Made by a program: the position numbers and the translations under genes
Notes under the pieces: generated by a model
What the model was told of the DNA's origin: nothing
Database searches by the model: none
The model's input: the letters and a program-made list of their open reading frames with translations, nothing else
Shown: in pieces, positions 1 to 8,900 of the stretch
Numbering within the stretch: position 1 is the first letter of the stretch
Layout: each line of letters begins with the position of its first letter
Assembly: GCA_038148435.1 (NCBI GenBank)
Contig: JAYQVM010000012.1
Location: 1-28,027, forward strand
Length of the DNA stretch: 28,027 nucleotides
Direction: 5' to 3'
DNA from: UBA5109 sp038148435
GTDB lineage: Bacteria; Pseudomonadota; Gammaproteobacteria; Pseudomonadales; Pseudohongiellaceae

Positions 1-1
1 C

Positions 2-1444
2 GTTACTGCTGCCAGAATCTTTGCCGGCCAGCAAGAGGGCTTGGCTGGTGAAGAATACCGCCTGAGCTTTGAAAATTTTCCTTGGACCGGTTTGGCACGA
101 ACTTACAATACCAACCAGCAGACACCTGATTCGGCAGGCACCATGACCGCCATGATGACAGGCATTAAAACCCGTGCTGGAGTGATTAATATCAACGAAA
201 CAGTTGAACGCGCCAATTGTACTTCATATCAGAACACTCAAAATGCAAATTTGATGAGTGCGCTAGAACTAGCGGAAATTGCCGGCAAATCGACCGGCAT
301 TGTCACTACGGCACGACTCACGCATGCCACACCTGCCGCAGCTTATGCCAATACCCCGGAGCGAGACTGGGAAGCCAGCACTCGTCTGGATGAGGATACC
401 CCCCCTAATAGCTGCGAAGACATCGCCAGTCAGTTCATCAGTTTTTCAGAACGTCTTCGAACAACTCTGGGTGTGCAAGATGAGCTATTTGATGGCATTG
501 ATTTAGCCTTTGGTGGCGGAAGAGCCATGTTTTTCGGCGAAGATCCCCCGAATCTCACCGGCTTTTCCGAGGCGATCGAAGAAGGTCAACGTAAGGATAG
601 CCGGAACCTGATTGCTGAATGGATTTCTGCTGGTGGTATCTATGTCATGGACCAGAGCAGTTTTGATCAGCTGGATGACCAGGATGGTCGCAATATACTC
701 GGACTCTTCAATGCCTCTCACATGCGTTATGAGTCTGACCGCGCCAATGACCCGGCCGGCGAGCCCTCCCTCACTGAAATGACACTTAAAGCCATTGATA
801 TTCTTGAAGAAGACGAGGATGGCTATTTTCTGGTTGTGGAGGCAGGACGCATCGATCATGCTCACCACAACAACAATGCCTTCAATGCCCTCAATGAGAC
901 CATAGAGTTATCCAGAGCCGTTGCCGCCGCCCTAAACGAAAGCGATATCGAGGAGACACTGATTATTGTCACGGCGGATCACAGCCATGTCATGACGATG
1001 GCCGGCTATCCTACTAGAGGCAACCCCATTCTTGGAAAGGTTATCACCAACGATGAAGCTGGAAATCCATTGAATACATTTGCTCTGGATAGCCAGGAGC
1101 AACCCTATACCACCCTGAACTACATAAATGGCCGTGGCTTTGCAGATCTTGGAAGCCGGACTGATGGAAGCTATCCAAGACTGGAACTCGATGAAGGAGA
1201 AGAGCCACCCACATTACCCGGCAGGGTAAATATCAATGGTATTGATACGCAGGCTGCTGGATACCACCAAGAGGCATTTATTCCTTTATATGCCGGCGAA
1301 ACCCACAGTGGCGAAGATGTGCCGATTTATGCCATAGGCCCCGGATCCCATCTGCTGAGTGGCTCCATTGAGCAACAGGTAATTTTTCATGTGATGAATC
1401 ATGCAGGCAAACTTCAAGAGCTGGCAGAAGAGGTCTTGCAATAG
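2..1444 (+). CDS. Alkaline phosphatase, 5'-truncated by window edge
   Basis: The frame is open to the left edge, so the start codon and export signal lie outside the window; 480 residues are visible. It is a PhoA-type alkaline phosphatase, a metal-dependent periplasmic phosphomonoesterase. The nucleophile motif TPDSAGTMTAMMTG is present, with the catalytic Ser codon at 131-133. TTARLTHATPAAAYA follows. Further on are the metal-site blocks VVEAGRIDHAHHNNNA and TADHSH, and the late His block THSGEDVPIYAIGPGSH. The C-terminus looks complete. The gene is convergent with the TPR gene, only 16 bp away, and no strong terminator separates them. Family assignment is secure. Whether it belongs to a Pho regulon cannot be seen because the promoter is missing. 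Confidence 0.95.
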   Translation, partial: VTAARIFAGQQEGLAGEEYRLSFENFPWTGLARTYNTNQQTPDSAGTMTAMMTGIKTRAGVININETVERANCTSYQNTQNANLMSALELAEIAGKSTGIVTTARLTHATPAAAYANTPERDWEASTRLDEDTPPNSCEDIASQFISFSERLRTTLGVQDELFDGIDLAFGGGRAMFFGEDPPNLTGFSEAIEEGQRKDSRNLIAEWISAGGIYVMDQSSFDQLDDQDGRNILGLFNASHMRYESDRANDPAGEPSLTEMTLKAIDILEEDEDGYFLVVEAGRIDHAHHNNNAFNALNETIELSRAVAAALNESDIEETLIIVTADHSHVMTMAGYPTRGNPILGKVITNDEAGNPLNTFALDSQEQPYTTLNYINGRGFADLGSRTDGSYPRLELDEGEEPPTLPGRVNINGIDTQAAGYHQEAFIPLYAGETHSGEDVPIYAIGPGSHLLSGSIEQQVIFHVMNHAGKLQELAEEVLQ

Positions 1445-1460
1445 ACGGTGAGTTTGCTGT

Positions 1461-2045
1461 CTAGTGACCCTTGGTAAGTTTTTCTTTGACCCAGACCAGT
1501 CTGGCTCTGGCTGGTGGCCAGTCAGGCTTGTTTTCCAGAGCCTTGTTATAGTCATTTTCAGCTTCAACCAGCCTGCCCAGTTCTTCATAGGCCATGCCGC
1601 GATCAAAATATGCAATGTAGAGGTTGGAAACCTGCATTTCAATGGCCAAACTGTAATCATCTATGGCACGTTGAAAATCTTGCAGAAAATGATAGATGAT
1701 GCCGCGGCTGATATAGACCTCAGACAGAGAGGGCATAAGTGACAATGCTTGGTCATAGTCTGAAAGAGACTCTGCAAGGGAACCGTTGGCAGCATGCAAA
1801 ATACCCCGGTTAGCAAAAGTGGCAGCTCGCATGAAATTACTTAAGCCGTATTGTTCAATAGCAGCATTACAGGGCTCTAGGCTCTCTCTAGAAATGCCGA
1901 CCATTTCGACAGTGGAAGCGATATCTGCTTGTACAAAACAGCGAAATGCTGCTGAATTTGAATTTTCCACACGAATACCCTGTGCCTGGGCTAATCCACA
2001 GAAGCACAAGGAAAAGAGCGCTGTTTTTATCGTTTTTATAAGCAA
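1461..2045 (-). CDS. Small secreted TPR-repeat protein
   Basis: A 194-residue protein with an N-terminal signal peptide: basic start, hydrophobic core FSLCFCGLAQA, likely cleavage after residue 21. Several tetratricopeptide repeats fill roughly residues 55-185. They carry typical TPR spacing (ANRGILHAANGSLAESLSDY, FDRGMAYEELGRLVEAENDY). TPRs mediate protein-protein contacts, and nothing here names a partner. It is probably periplasmic. The start is uncertain: the frame has no ATG at its 5' end, TTG at 2045 gives the best signal peptide, and no good Shine-Dalgarno sequence is seen. The 5' region is very A+T rich. The family is secure; the specific role is unknown. Confidence 0.8.
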   Translation of the reverse strand: MLIKTIKTALFSLCFCGLAQAQGIRVENSNSAAFRCFVQADIASTVEMVGISRESLEPCNAAIEQYGLSNFMRAATFANRGILHAANGSLAESLSDYDQALSLMPSLSEVYISRGIIYHFLQDFQRAIDDYSLAIEMQVSNLYIAYFDRGMAYEELGRLVEAENDYNKALENKPDWPPARARLVWVKEKLTKGH

Positions 2046-2350
2046 AATATATTTTAAAACAATAAGTTTAGTGGCAAGTAACAGACTGCCTGAAAATTAT
2101 TCAAAATCTTAACTACTTGATTTAAAAATGTAAATTTTAAAATATGCAAACAAAGTGGAGTCTTACTTAAAAAGGCTTTGGCAAACCCTGCAAAGCCGCA
2201 TTTTATATACAAATCTCTGGATTCGGGAATGCGAGGATCAGGTCATCAAGCATACACTCGTCGTCATTAGCCTTAAGGGAGTCCAACATCTCAGTCAACG
2301 TGGTCGCCTGAGCTAGCAACCACCCACTCCTAGCAGTTTAAGAGCCATTT
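2046..2350. other. Intergenic region between TPR gene and clpB
   Basis: This 305 bp gap has an A+T-rich half next to the TPR gene (2046-2170) that probably holds its promoter, although no clear hexamer pair stands out. The clpB-proximal half holds a terminator-like hairpin (2167-2197) and a very short minus-strand reading frame (2203-2289, 28 codons from an ATG, ending ...FPNPEICI). Nothing else is recognised. Confidence 0.5.
2165..2197 (-). terminator. Rho-independent terminator downstream of clpB
   Basis: Read on the minus strand, a 7-bp stem GGCTTTG / CAAAGCC with a 10-nt loop is followed at once by TTTTTAA. It lies about 155 nt beyond the clpB stop and is oriented to end clpB transcription. 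The plus-strand reading lacks a T tract of that quality. Confidence 0.7.
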
Positions 2351-4951
2351 TTATGCTGCCGCTTTTTTACTCAATCTCAAGTTTTCACCATCCAGTTCCG
2401 CCAGAATTGTATCCCCGGGAACGAAATCACCTGATAGGACATGTTGTGCCAGTGGATTTTCTAGCCAGCTTTGGATGGCTCGTTTCAGCGGACGCGCGCC
2501 ATAGAACGGGTCAAAGCCGAGGTTTGCCAGTTTGTCCAGCACGCGTTCACCCAGTTCTAGCCTGAGCTGGTTATCCTGCAAGCGTTTCTGTAGCAGCTGC
2601 AGTTGAATCTCGGCAATTCCCCTGACCTGCTCTTTTGCCAACGGGTGAAATACCACCAGTTCATCGATCCTGTTGATAAATTCGGGCCGTAAATGTTTGC
2701 TGACAATTCCCAACACGGAACTTTTCAAGGCTTCATAGGACACATTATTAGCCGACTCATCGTTCATCATTTCCTGAATTCGATCTGAGCCCAGATTAGA
2801 GGTCATGACGATAACCGTGTTGCGAAAGTCCACGGTTCTGCCGTGCCCATCTGTCAGACGTCCATCATCAAGTACCTGCAGTAATATGTTAAATACATCC
2901 GAATGGGCTTTTTCGACTTCATCCAATAAGAGGACCGCATAAGGACGACGTCTGACCGCTTCGGTCAAATAACCGCCCTCTTCATATCCCACATATCCGG
3001 GTGGCGCACCAATCAAACGAGCCACGGAATGCTGTTCCATGAATTCGGACATATCAATCCTGACCATGGCATCCTCAGTATCAAACAGAAAATGCGCTAA
3101 GGATTTGCATAATTCAGTTTTACCAACACCGGTGGGACCAAGAAACAGAAAGGACCCGTTGGGACGTCGTGGATCCGACAGGCCGGAACGTGAGCGTCGC
3201 ACGGCATTGGCTACGGCATTGATAGCTACATCCTGTCCAATGACCCGTTCATGCAGGGTCGTTTCCATCCGAAGTAACTTTTGTTTTTCTCCCTCGAGCA
3301 TGCGAGAAACAGGAATTCCGGTCCAGCGTGATACCACCTGCGCAATTTCCTCATCAGTGACCTTGTCTCTCAGCAGTTTCATTTCAATGTTTTCGGTGTT
3401 GGAAGCTTCCATCAGTTTGCGCTCCAGTTCGGGGATAACTCCGTACTGTAATTCAGACATTCGGGTCAGGTCCGAAGCCCGACTGGCAGCTTCCAGATCA
3501 ATCCTCGCCTGCTCAAGTTCGCTTTTGATTTTTTGTGCGCCCTGTAGGGTTGCCTTTTCAGCTTTAAGCACTTCATTCAGATCAGCAAACTCGGCTTCTA
3601 GTTTCTGGATATCTTCTTCTAGTTTCTTGAGACCTTTCTTAGAGGCTTCATCGGTTTCTTTTTTGAGTGCTTCACGTTCAATTTTTAACTGAATTAAACG
3701 ACGTTCCAGTCGATCCATATCTTCCGGCTTTGAATCAATTTCCATGCGAATCAGACTAGCTGCTTCATCAATCAGATCAATGGCCTTGTCAGGCAACTGA
3801 CGATCAGTAATGTAGCGCTGGGAAAGTTTCGCCGCAGCAATGATGGCCGAATCCGTAATGTTGACGCCATGATGTACTTCATAGCGTTCTTTCAGACCAC
3901 GTAAAATGGCGATAGTATCTTCTTCATTGGGCTCATCGACCAGCACTTTCTGGAAGCGCCGCTCCAGTGCCGCATCTTTTTCAATATACTGGCGATATTC
4001 ATCTAGTGTGGTTGCTCCCACGCAATGCAACTCGCCACGCGCCAGAGCAGGCTTTAACATGTTGCCGGCATCCATTGCACCTTCAGCCTTACCAGCACCC
4101 ACCATGGTATGAATTTCATCAATAAACAGGATAACGGAGCCTTCCTGTTTGACTAATTCATTAAGCACTGCTTTCAGGCGCTCCTCAAACTCACCACGAA
4201 ACTTAGCGCCAGCAACCAGCGCACCCATATCCAGAGAAAGAATGCGTTTGTCTTTCAGACCTTCAGGCACTTCACCATTGACAATACGTTGTGCCAGCCC
4301 ATCAACGATAGCAGTTTTACCCACACCTGGCTCACCGATGAGAATCGGATTGTTTTTGGTACGTCGCTGCAGCACCTGAATGGTACGCCGGATTTCATCA
4401 TCACGTCCGATCACCGGATCCAATTTACCTTCCTCGGCTTTTGCCGTCACATCGACGGTGTATTTTTGAAGGGCCTGATAGGCTCCTTCAGCCTCAGGAT
4501 CATTGATGGCCTCACCGCCACGCAGGTTGCGTATGGCATTGACCAGCGCCTGTTCAGATACCGAAAAGGAATTCAAGAGCTTGCCCAGATCTCCCTTATC
4601 CTGCATGCAGCCCAGTAAGACATTTTCGCTGGAAATAAATTTATCCTGGTTCTGCTGAGAAATTTTGTCAGCAATATTGATCAATCTGGCAAGTTCCTGT
4701 GACAGGTTCACCTCGCCACCGCTGTCACTGACAACCGGCAACTTTTCCATCAAGGCATCAAGACCCTGTTTCATCTTCTGGATATCAAAACCGGTTTGCA
4801 TCAGGAGTGGTCTGATTGTGCCCCCTTTCTGATCAATCAGGCTGATAAGCAGATGCACCGGCATGATCTGGTTGTGGTCTTTACCCAAAGCCAGAGACTG
4901 GGCATTGGCTAATGCTATCTGTAATTTGTTAGTCAATTTATCTATCCGCAT
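2351..4951 (-). CDS. clpB: ClpB disaggregase (Hsp100 AAA+ chaperone)
   Basis: A full-length 866-residue ClpB. With DnaK it rescues aggregated proteins by ATP-driven threading in the cytoplasm. Domains in order: Clp N-domain (about 1-145); first AAA+ module with Walker A GEPGVGKT (206-213) and Walker B ILFIDEIH (274-281); long charged coiled-coil M domain (about 405-525), which separates ClpB from ClpA and ClpC; second AAA+ module with Walker A GPTGVGKT (605-612), Walker B VLLLDEVE (673-680) and pore loop GYVGYEEGG. There is no ClpP-binding loop, as expected for ClpB. ATG is preceded by GAGGA. A sigma-32-type promoter lies just upstream. In E. coli clpB follows yfiH (pgeF) directly; here 4.2 kb carrying Anbu1 and the transglutaminase-amidoligase gene separates them. 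Confidence 0.98.
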   Translation of the reverse strand: MRIDKLTNKLQIALANAQSLALGKDHNQIMPVHLLISLIDQKGGTIRPLLMQTGFDIQKMKQGLDALMEKLPVVSDSGGEVNLSQELARLINIADKISQQNQDKFISSENVLLGCMQDKGDLGKLLNSFSVSEQALVNAIRNLRGGEAINDPEAEGAYQALQKYTVDVTAKAEEGKLDPVIGRDDEIRRTIQVLQRRTKNNPILIGEPGVGKTAIVDGLAQRIVNGEVPEGLKDKRILSLDMGALVAGAKFRGEFEERLKAVLNELVKQEGSVILFIDEIHTMVGAGKAEGAMDAGNMLKPALARGELHCVGATTLDEYRQYIEKDAALERRFQKVLVDEPNEEDTIAILRGLKERYEVHHGVNITDSAIIAAAKLSQRYITDRQLPDKAIDLIDEAASLIRMEIDSKPEDMDRLERRLIQLKIEREALKKETDEASKKGLKKLEEDIQKLEAEFADLNEVLKAEKATLQGAQKIKSELEQARIDLEAASRASDLTRMSELQYGVIPELERKLMEASNTENIEMKLLRDKVTDEEIAQVVSRWTGIPVSRMLEGEKQKLLRMETTLHERVIGQDVAINAVANAVRRSRSGLSDPRRPNGSFLFLGPTGVGKTELCKSLAHFLFDTEDAMVRIDMSEFMEQHSVARLIGAPPGYVGYEEGGYLTEAVRRRPYAVLLLDEVEKAHSDVFNILLQVLDDGRLTDGHGRTVDFRNTVIVMTSNLGSDRIQEMMNDESANNVSYEALKSSVLGIVSKHLRPEFINRIDELVVFHPLAKEQVRGIAEIQLQLLQKRLQDNQLRLELGERVLDKLANLGFDPFYGARPLKRAIQSWLENPLAQHVLSGDFVPGDTILAELDGENLRLSKKAAA

Positions 4952-4994
4952 GATGCTTTCCTCACAAGCTCAAACGTGTCATATTTTTTTTATA

Positions 4995-5022
4995 AGTTGG
5001 GGATAAATCGTTTTGATTCAAG
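4995..5022 (-). promoter_or_regulatory. Sigma-32 (heat-shock) promoter of clpB
   Basis: On the minus strand, CTTGAA (5017-5022) is followed after 14 nt by CCCCAACT (4995-5002). The RpoH consensus is CTTGAAA, 13-17 nt, CCCCATnT. The -10 element sits 43 bp upstream of the clpB ATG, which gives a short leader. The match in both boxes and spacing, in front of a classic RpoH target, makes this a strong call. Confidence 0.85.
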
Positions 5023-5080
5023 TCAGAATCAGCGCTTTTTGGGATACACAGCAGATCTCGCTCCTTAGCTATAAATATCC

Positions 5081-5110
5081 ATGGCATATTACCTACTAGG
5101 CTTTTATACT
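5081..5110 (+). promoter_or_regulatory. Candidate sigma-70 promoter of the Anbu1 gene
   Basis: ATGGCA (5081-5086) and TATACT (5105-5110) are 18 bp apart. Each matches four or five bases of the vegetative consensus. The start codon at 5148 lies 37 bp beyond the -10 box. The site is divergent from the clpB heat-shock promoter in the same roughly 200 bp spacer. Position and sequence fit, but the match is only moderate. Confidence 0.4.
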
Positions 5111-5147
5111 TTAAAGCTTACCGTTTGATCGTATGGTTTTGACCTCT

Positions 5148-5906
5148 ATGACTTATTGTGTTGCCATTTCCGTAAACTCCGGAATGGTTTTTTGCTCCGA
5201 TTCAAGGACCAATGCAGGTGCCGACCAGGCCAGCACCTACAGCAAGATGTTCCGCCTAGAACTAGGGCCGGAGCGCCAATTTGTGATTCTATCTGCCGGC
5301 AATCTGGCGACCACACAGGCAACTATGCATCAGCTAAAAAAGGATATTAAACAGAATGCGCCTGTTAGCCTGAACACGGTAGAGTCACTCAGTGAGGCTG
5401 CCGATTATCTGGGTGATGTCAGCCGCGCACAACAGGAAAAACATGGAACCAGCGGGCCTGCCTTTGAGGCCAGCTTCCTGCTTGGCGGGCAAATCTTGGG
5501 GAGTAAACATGATCTTATGATGATCTATCCAGAGGGCAACCACATCACCACCTCAAAGAACAATCCTTACCTGCAGATTGGCGAGAGCAAATACGGAAAG
5601 CCTATTCTCGATCGCATCATCAACCCGGATACCAGCCTGGAGACTGCAGCCTTATGCGCACTTGTTTCCATGGACTCGACCATGCGAAGCAACGTGACAG
5701 TTGGACCACCTATTGAAGTTCAGCTTTATCATACCAATTCATTAATATTGCAGCCCTATCACCGTTTTGAGGAAGACAGTGAATTTTTGCGTGAACTGAA
5801 AAAAGCTTGGGACAAACGCCTGAAGGAAGCCTTTCATCAATTGCCTCCACTTAGCTGGGCTTCAAACTGGGATAATACATCTGACAACTCCAGTGTGAAT
5901 TATTAG
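5148..5906 (+). CDS. Anbu proteasome-like peptidase, Thr-nucleophile paralog (Anbu1)
   Basis: A 252-residue member of the Anbu (ancestral beta-subunit) branch of the proteasome/HslV N-terminal-nucleophile hydrolases. I chose ATG 5148 over 5133 because it gives MTYC, placing the nucleophile Thr directly after the initiator Met as in the family. Counting Thr as 1, the proteasome-type residues Asp17, Arg19 and Lys32 (Lys33 equivalent) are present. The family motif SDSRTNAG is intact. Other blocks are FLLGGQI, LQIGESKYGKPIL and TAALCALVSMDST. The C-terminus ends in a PPLSWASNW tail. Anbu forms large ring or spiral oligomers; its substrates are poorly known. The transglutaminase-amidoligase gene starts 38 bp downstream on the same strand, so the two are probably co-transcribed. 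A paralog lies at 14371-15129. No obvious Shine-Dalgarno sequence is seen. Confidence 0.93.
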   Translation: MTYCVAISVNSGMVFCSDSRTNAGADQASTYSKMFRLELGPERQFVILSAGNLATTQATMHQLKKDIKQNAPVSLNTVESLSEAADYLGDVSRAQQEKHGTSGPAFEASFLLGGQILGSKHDLMMIYPEGNHITTSKNNPYLQIGESKYGKPILDRIINPDTSLETAALCALVSMDSTMRSNVTVGPPIEVQLYHTNSLILQPYHRFEEDSEFLRELKKAWDKRLKEAFHQLPPLSWASNWDNTSDNSSVNY

Positions 5907-5944
5907 ACAAGTGCTTGTCGTTATCGAGCTGTGCAGCATCAAGC

Positions 5945-8900
5945 ATGACCATTAAAGTTGCCATACAACATCACACGGCTTATCAATTTGATAAACCGGT
6001 TGCCATTCTTCCCCACGTCTTGAGGCTCAGACCGGCGCCTCATTGCCGCATGCCCATCCAATCCTATTCACTGAAAGTGAAGCCGGAAGACCATTTCATC
6101 AACTGGCAACAGGACCCCTTTGCTAATTACCTGGCTCGCCTGGTTTTTCCGGAAAAATCCCGTCGATTGTCTTTTGATGTGGAAGTGATTGTCGATATGA
6201 CGGTAATTAATCCCTTTGATTTTTTTCTTGATGAAGGGGTTGATAGTTTTCCCTTCAAATATGAAAAGCAACTGAAAAAAGACCTGGCACCCTATCTGCA
6301 AATAATGGAAAAGGGCCCACTGCTGTCGCAATGGTTGAAGAAGATTGATCGCTCCAAAAAAAGCACCATCAACTTTCTGGTCGAAATCAACCAGATGCTG
6401 CAACATGAAATTGGATACCTGATTCGAATGCAGCCAGGCGTCCAGAGCTGCGAAGATACACTGAAACTTAAATCCGGCTCCTGTCGCGACAGTGGCTGGC
6501 TATTAGTACAGATTTTGCGTCACCTCGGTCTGGCTGCACGCTTCGTATCGGGTTATCTGGTACAACTGGCTCCTGATCAGAAAGCCTTGGATGGGCCCAG
6601 CGGCCCCGAAAAAGATTTCACTGATTTGCATGCCTGGGCTGAAGTCTATATCCCAGGTGCTGGCTGGGTTGGTTTGGACCCCACCTCCGGACTCTTTGCC
6701 GGCGAAGGTCATATCCCGCTGGCCTGCACTCCTGACCCTCAGAGCGCTGCACCGGTTTCAGGCGCAACCGAGCCCTGCAAGGTTGAGTTTGAATACAGCA
6801 ACCTGGTGACCCGAATTCATGAAGACCCGCGAGTGACCAAGCCCTATTCCGAGATGCAGTGGAAACGAATAGACAGGCTTGGCAAAAAAGTCGACCGTGA
6901 ATTGAAAAAGAACAAGGTCGCACTGACGATCGGCGGAGAGCCCACTTTTGTCTCTATCGATGACATGGAAAGTGCACAGTGGAACACAGAGGCTCTTGGC
7001 AAGGACAAACTGCGACTGGCCTCAAAATTAATGCAGGATCTCAAAGCAGAGTATGCACCCCAGGGCTATGTGCACCATGGCCAGGGTAAATGGTACCCCG
7101 GGGAACAACTACCCCGCTGGGCACTCGGTATTTACTGGCGCAGTGATGAAAGGCCACTCTGGCACGACCCCCTCTTGCTGGCCAGTCCGCAGGATGACAC
7201 CAAGGTGCCTGTTACAGCATCGCAAAAGTTCATCCAGGCACTGGCTGCAGATCTGGAGCTGGATAAGCGTTTCATCCTGCCTGCCTATGAAGACCAGGCT
7301 TATTACCTGCACAAGGAAGGCGAACTGCCCAAAAATGTTAAAGTCAGCGATAACAAGCTAAAAGACCCGATAGAACGGCAGAGACTGCGCAAGGTATTCG
7401 ACCAGAGCCTGAGTAGCAAAACAGGCTACGTGCTACCACTCGCCTGGCAAGGCGAAGAAGACAATGGCCAGTGGGCCAGTAGCCGCTGGCAGTTCAAACG
7501 CGGCAAGTTATTCCTGGTCCCCGGTGACTCCTCAATGGGCTATCGTCTGCCGCTTAACAGCCTGCCTTGGGAAGTTGAACGGGATTATGATTTCAGTGTC
7601 GACCCCTTTGCGGACCGTAAACCCTTGGGCTACCCCCTGAACAAGAAAGCCAGCAAAGCAGCAGGCAAAAAGAAAACCTATACCGAAAAAATCATACACA
7701 CGGCTCTTTGTGCTGAGGTAAGAGACAGCAAGCTCTATCTCTTTATGCCACCGTTAAACCAGTTGGAACAATACCTCACTTTGCTGGAGCTAATCGAAAA
7801 AACCGCTGCTGTACTAAAGTTACCAGTCATTCTCGAAGGCTACGAACCACCACGTGATCCACGACTTAAAAAGTTAATGATTACACCTGACCCCGGTGTT
7901 ATAGAAGTCAATATCCATCCTTCTGCTTCCTGGCAAGAATTGAGCGATACCACCCAGATACTTTACGAGAGCGCAAGAAAAATCCGATTGGGCACGGAAA
8001 AATTCATGCTGGATGGTAAGCATACCGGCACAGGTGGCGGCAACCATGTCACCCTAGGTGGAGCTGAAGCAGCACAAAGCCCTTTCCTTAAAAAACCTCA
8101 TCTACTCGGTTCAATGCTACGTTACTGGCAGAATCACCCCAGCCTCTCCTACCTGTTTTCAGGCCAGTTTATCGGACCAACTAGTCAGGCGCCCCGCGTT
8201 GATGAGGCGCGTGATGATAACCTGTATGAACTGGAAATAGCCCTGCAGCAACTGCCCAAGGGAGAGACTGACCAGCCCTGGATCATAGACCGCATCCTGC
8301 GAAATTTTCTGGTCGATCTGACTGGCAACACCCATCGGGCCGAGTTCTGTATTGATAAACTCTATGCCCCCGGTAGCAGCACGGGACGTTTGGGGCTGGT
8401 GGAATTCCGAAATTTTGAAATGCCACCACACTGGCAAATGAGCCTGGTACAAATGCTGCTCTTGCGTGCACTGGTCGCAAAATTTTCTGCCAAACCCTAT
8501 ACCAGCGCCCTAATCGGCTGGGGCAACCAGCTGCATGATCGCTTCATGCTGCCCTACCATATCTGGCATGACATGCGCTGGGTGGTTGATGACCTGCAAA
8601 GCGCTGGCCTGGATTTTGAACTCGACTGGTTACTGCCTTTCAAGGAGTTTCGTTTTCCCCATTTTGGTCGCGTGCATGTTGCCAGCCTGCAAATCGATGT
8701 GCACGGGGCAATAGAGCCCTGGCATGTGCTCGGCGAAGAAGCTTCTGCACAAAGCACTTCGCGATATGTCGACTCTTCCGTGGAGCGCCTTCAGGTTACA
8801 GTGCAGGGCCTGAGCGGAGAACGACTGGCTCTCGCCTGCAATGGCCGCCAGATTCCCCTGCAGCCGACTGATCGTGAAGGTGAGTTTGTTGGCGGCATCC

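Noticed and set aside
503..868. Minus-strand open frame within the phosphatase gene
   Set aside because: It is antisense to conserved alkaline phosphatase sequence and has no recognisable protein pattern or ribosome-binding site.
3039..3692. Long plus-strand open frame inside clpB
   Set aside because: It is antisense to the coiled-coil and second AAA+ part of a clearly intact clpB. Its Ser/Arg-rich composition is typical of a shadow frame.
5148..5906. Anbu1 as HslV
   Set aside because: HslV is about 175-180 aa, begins TTIV-like after processing and pairs with hslU. This protein is 252 aa, has the Anbu SDSRTNAG motif and has no HslU neighbour.
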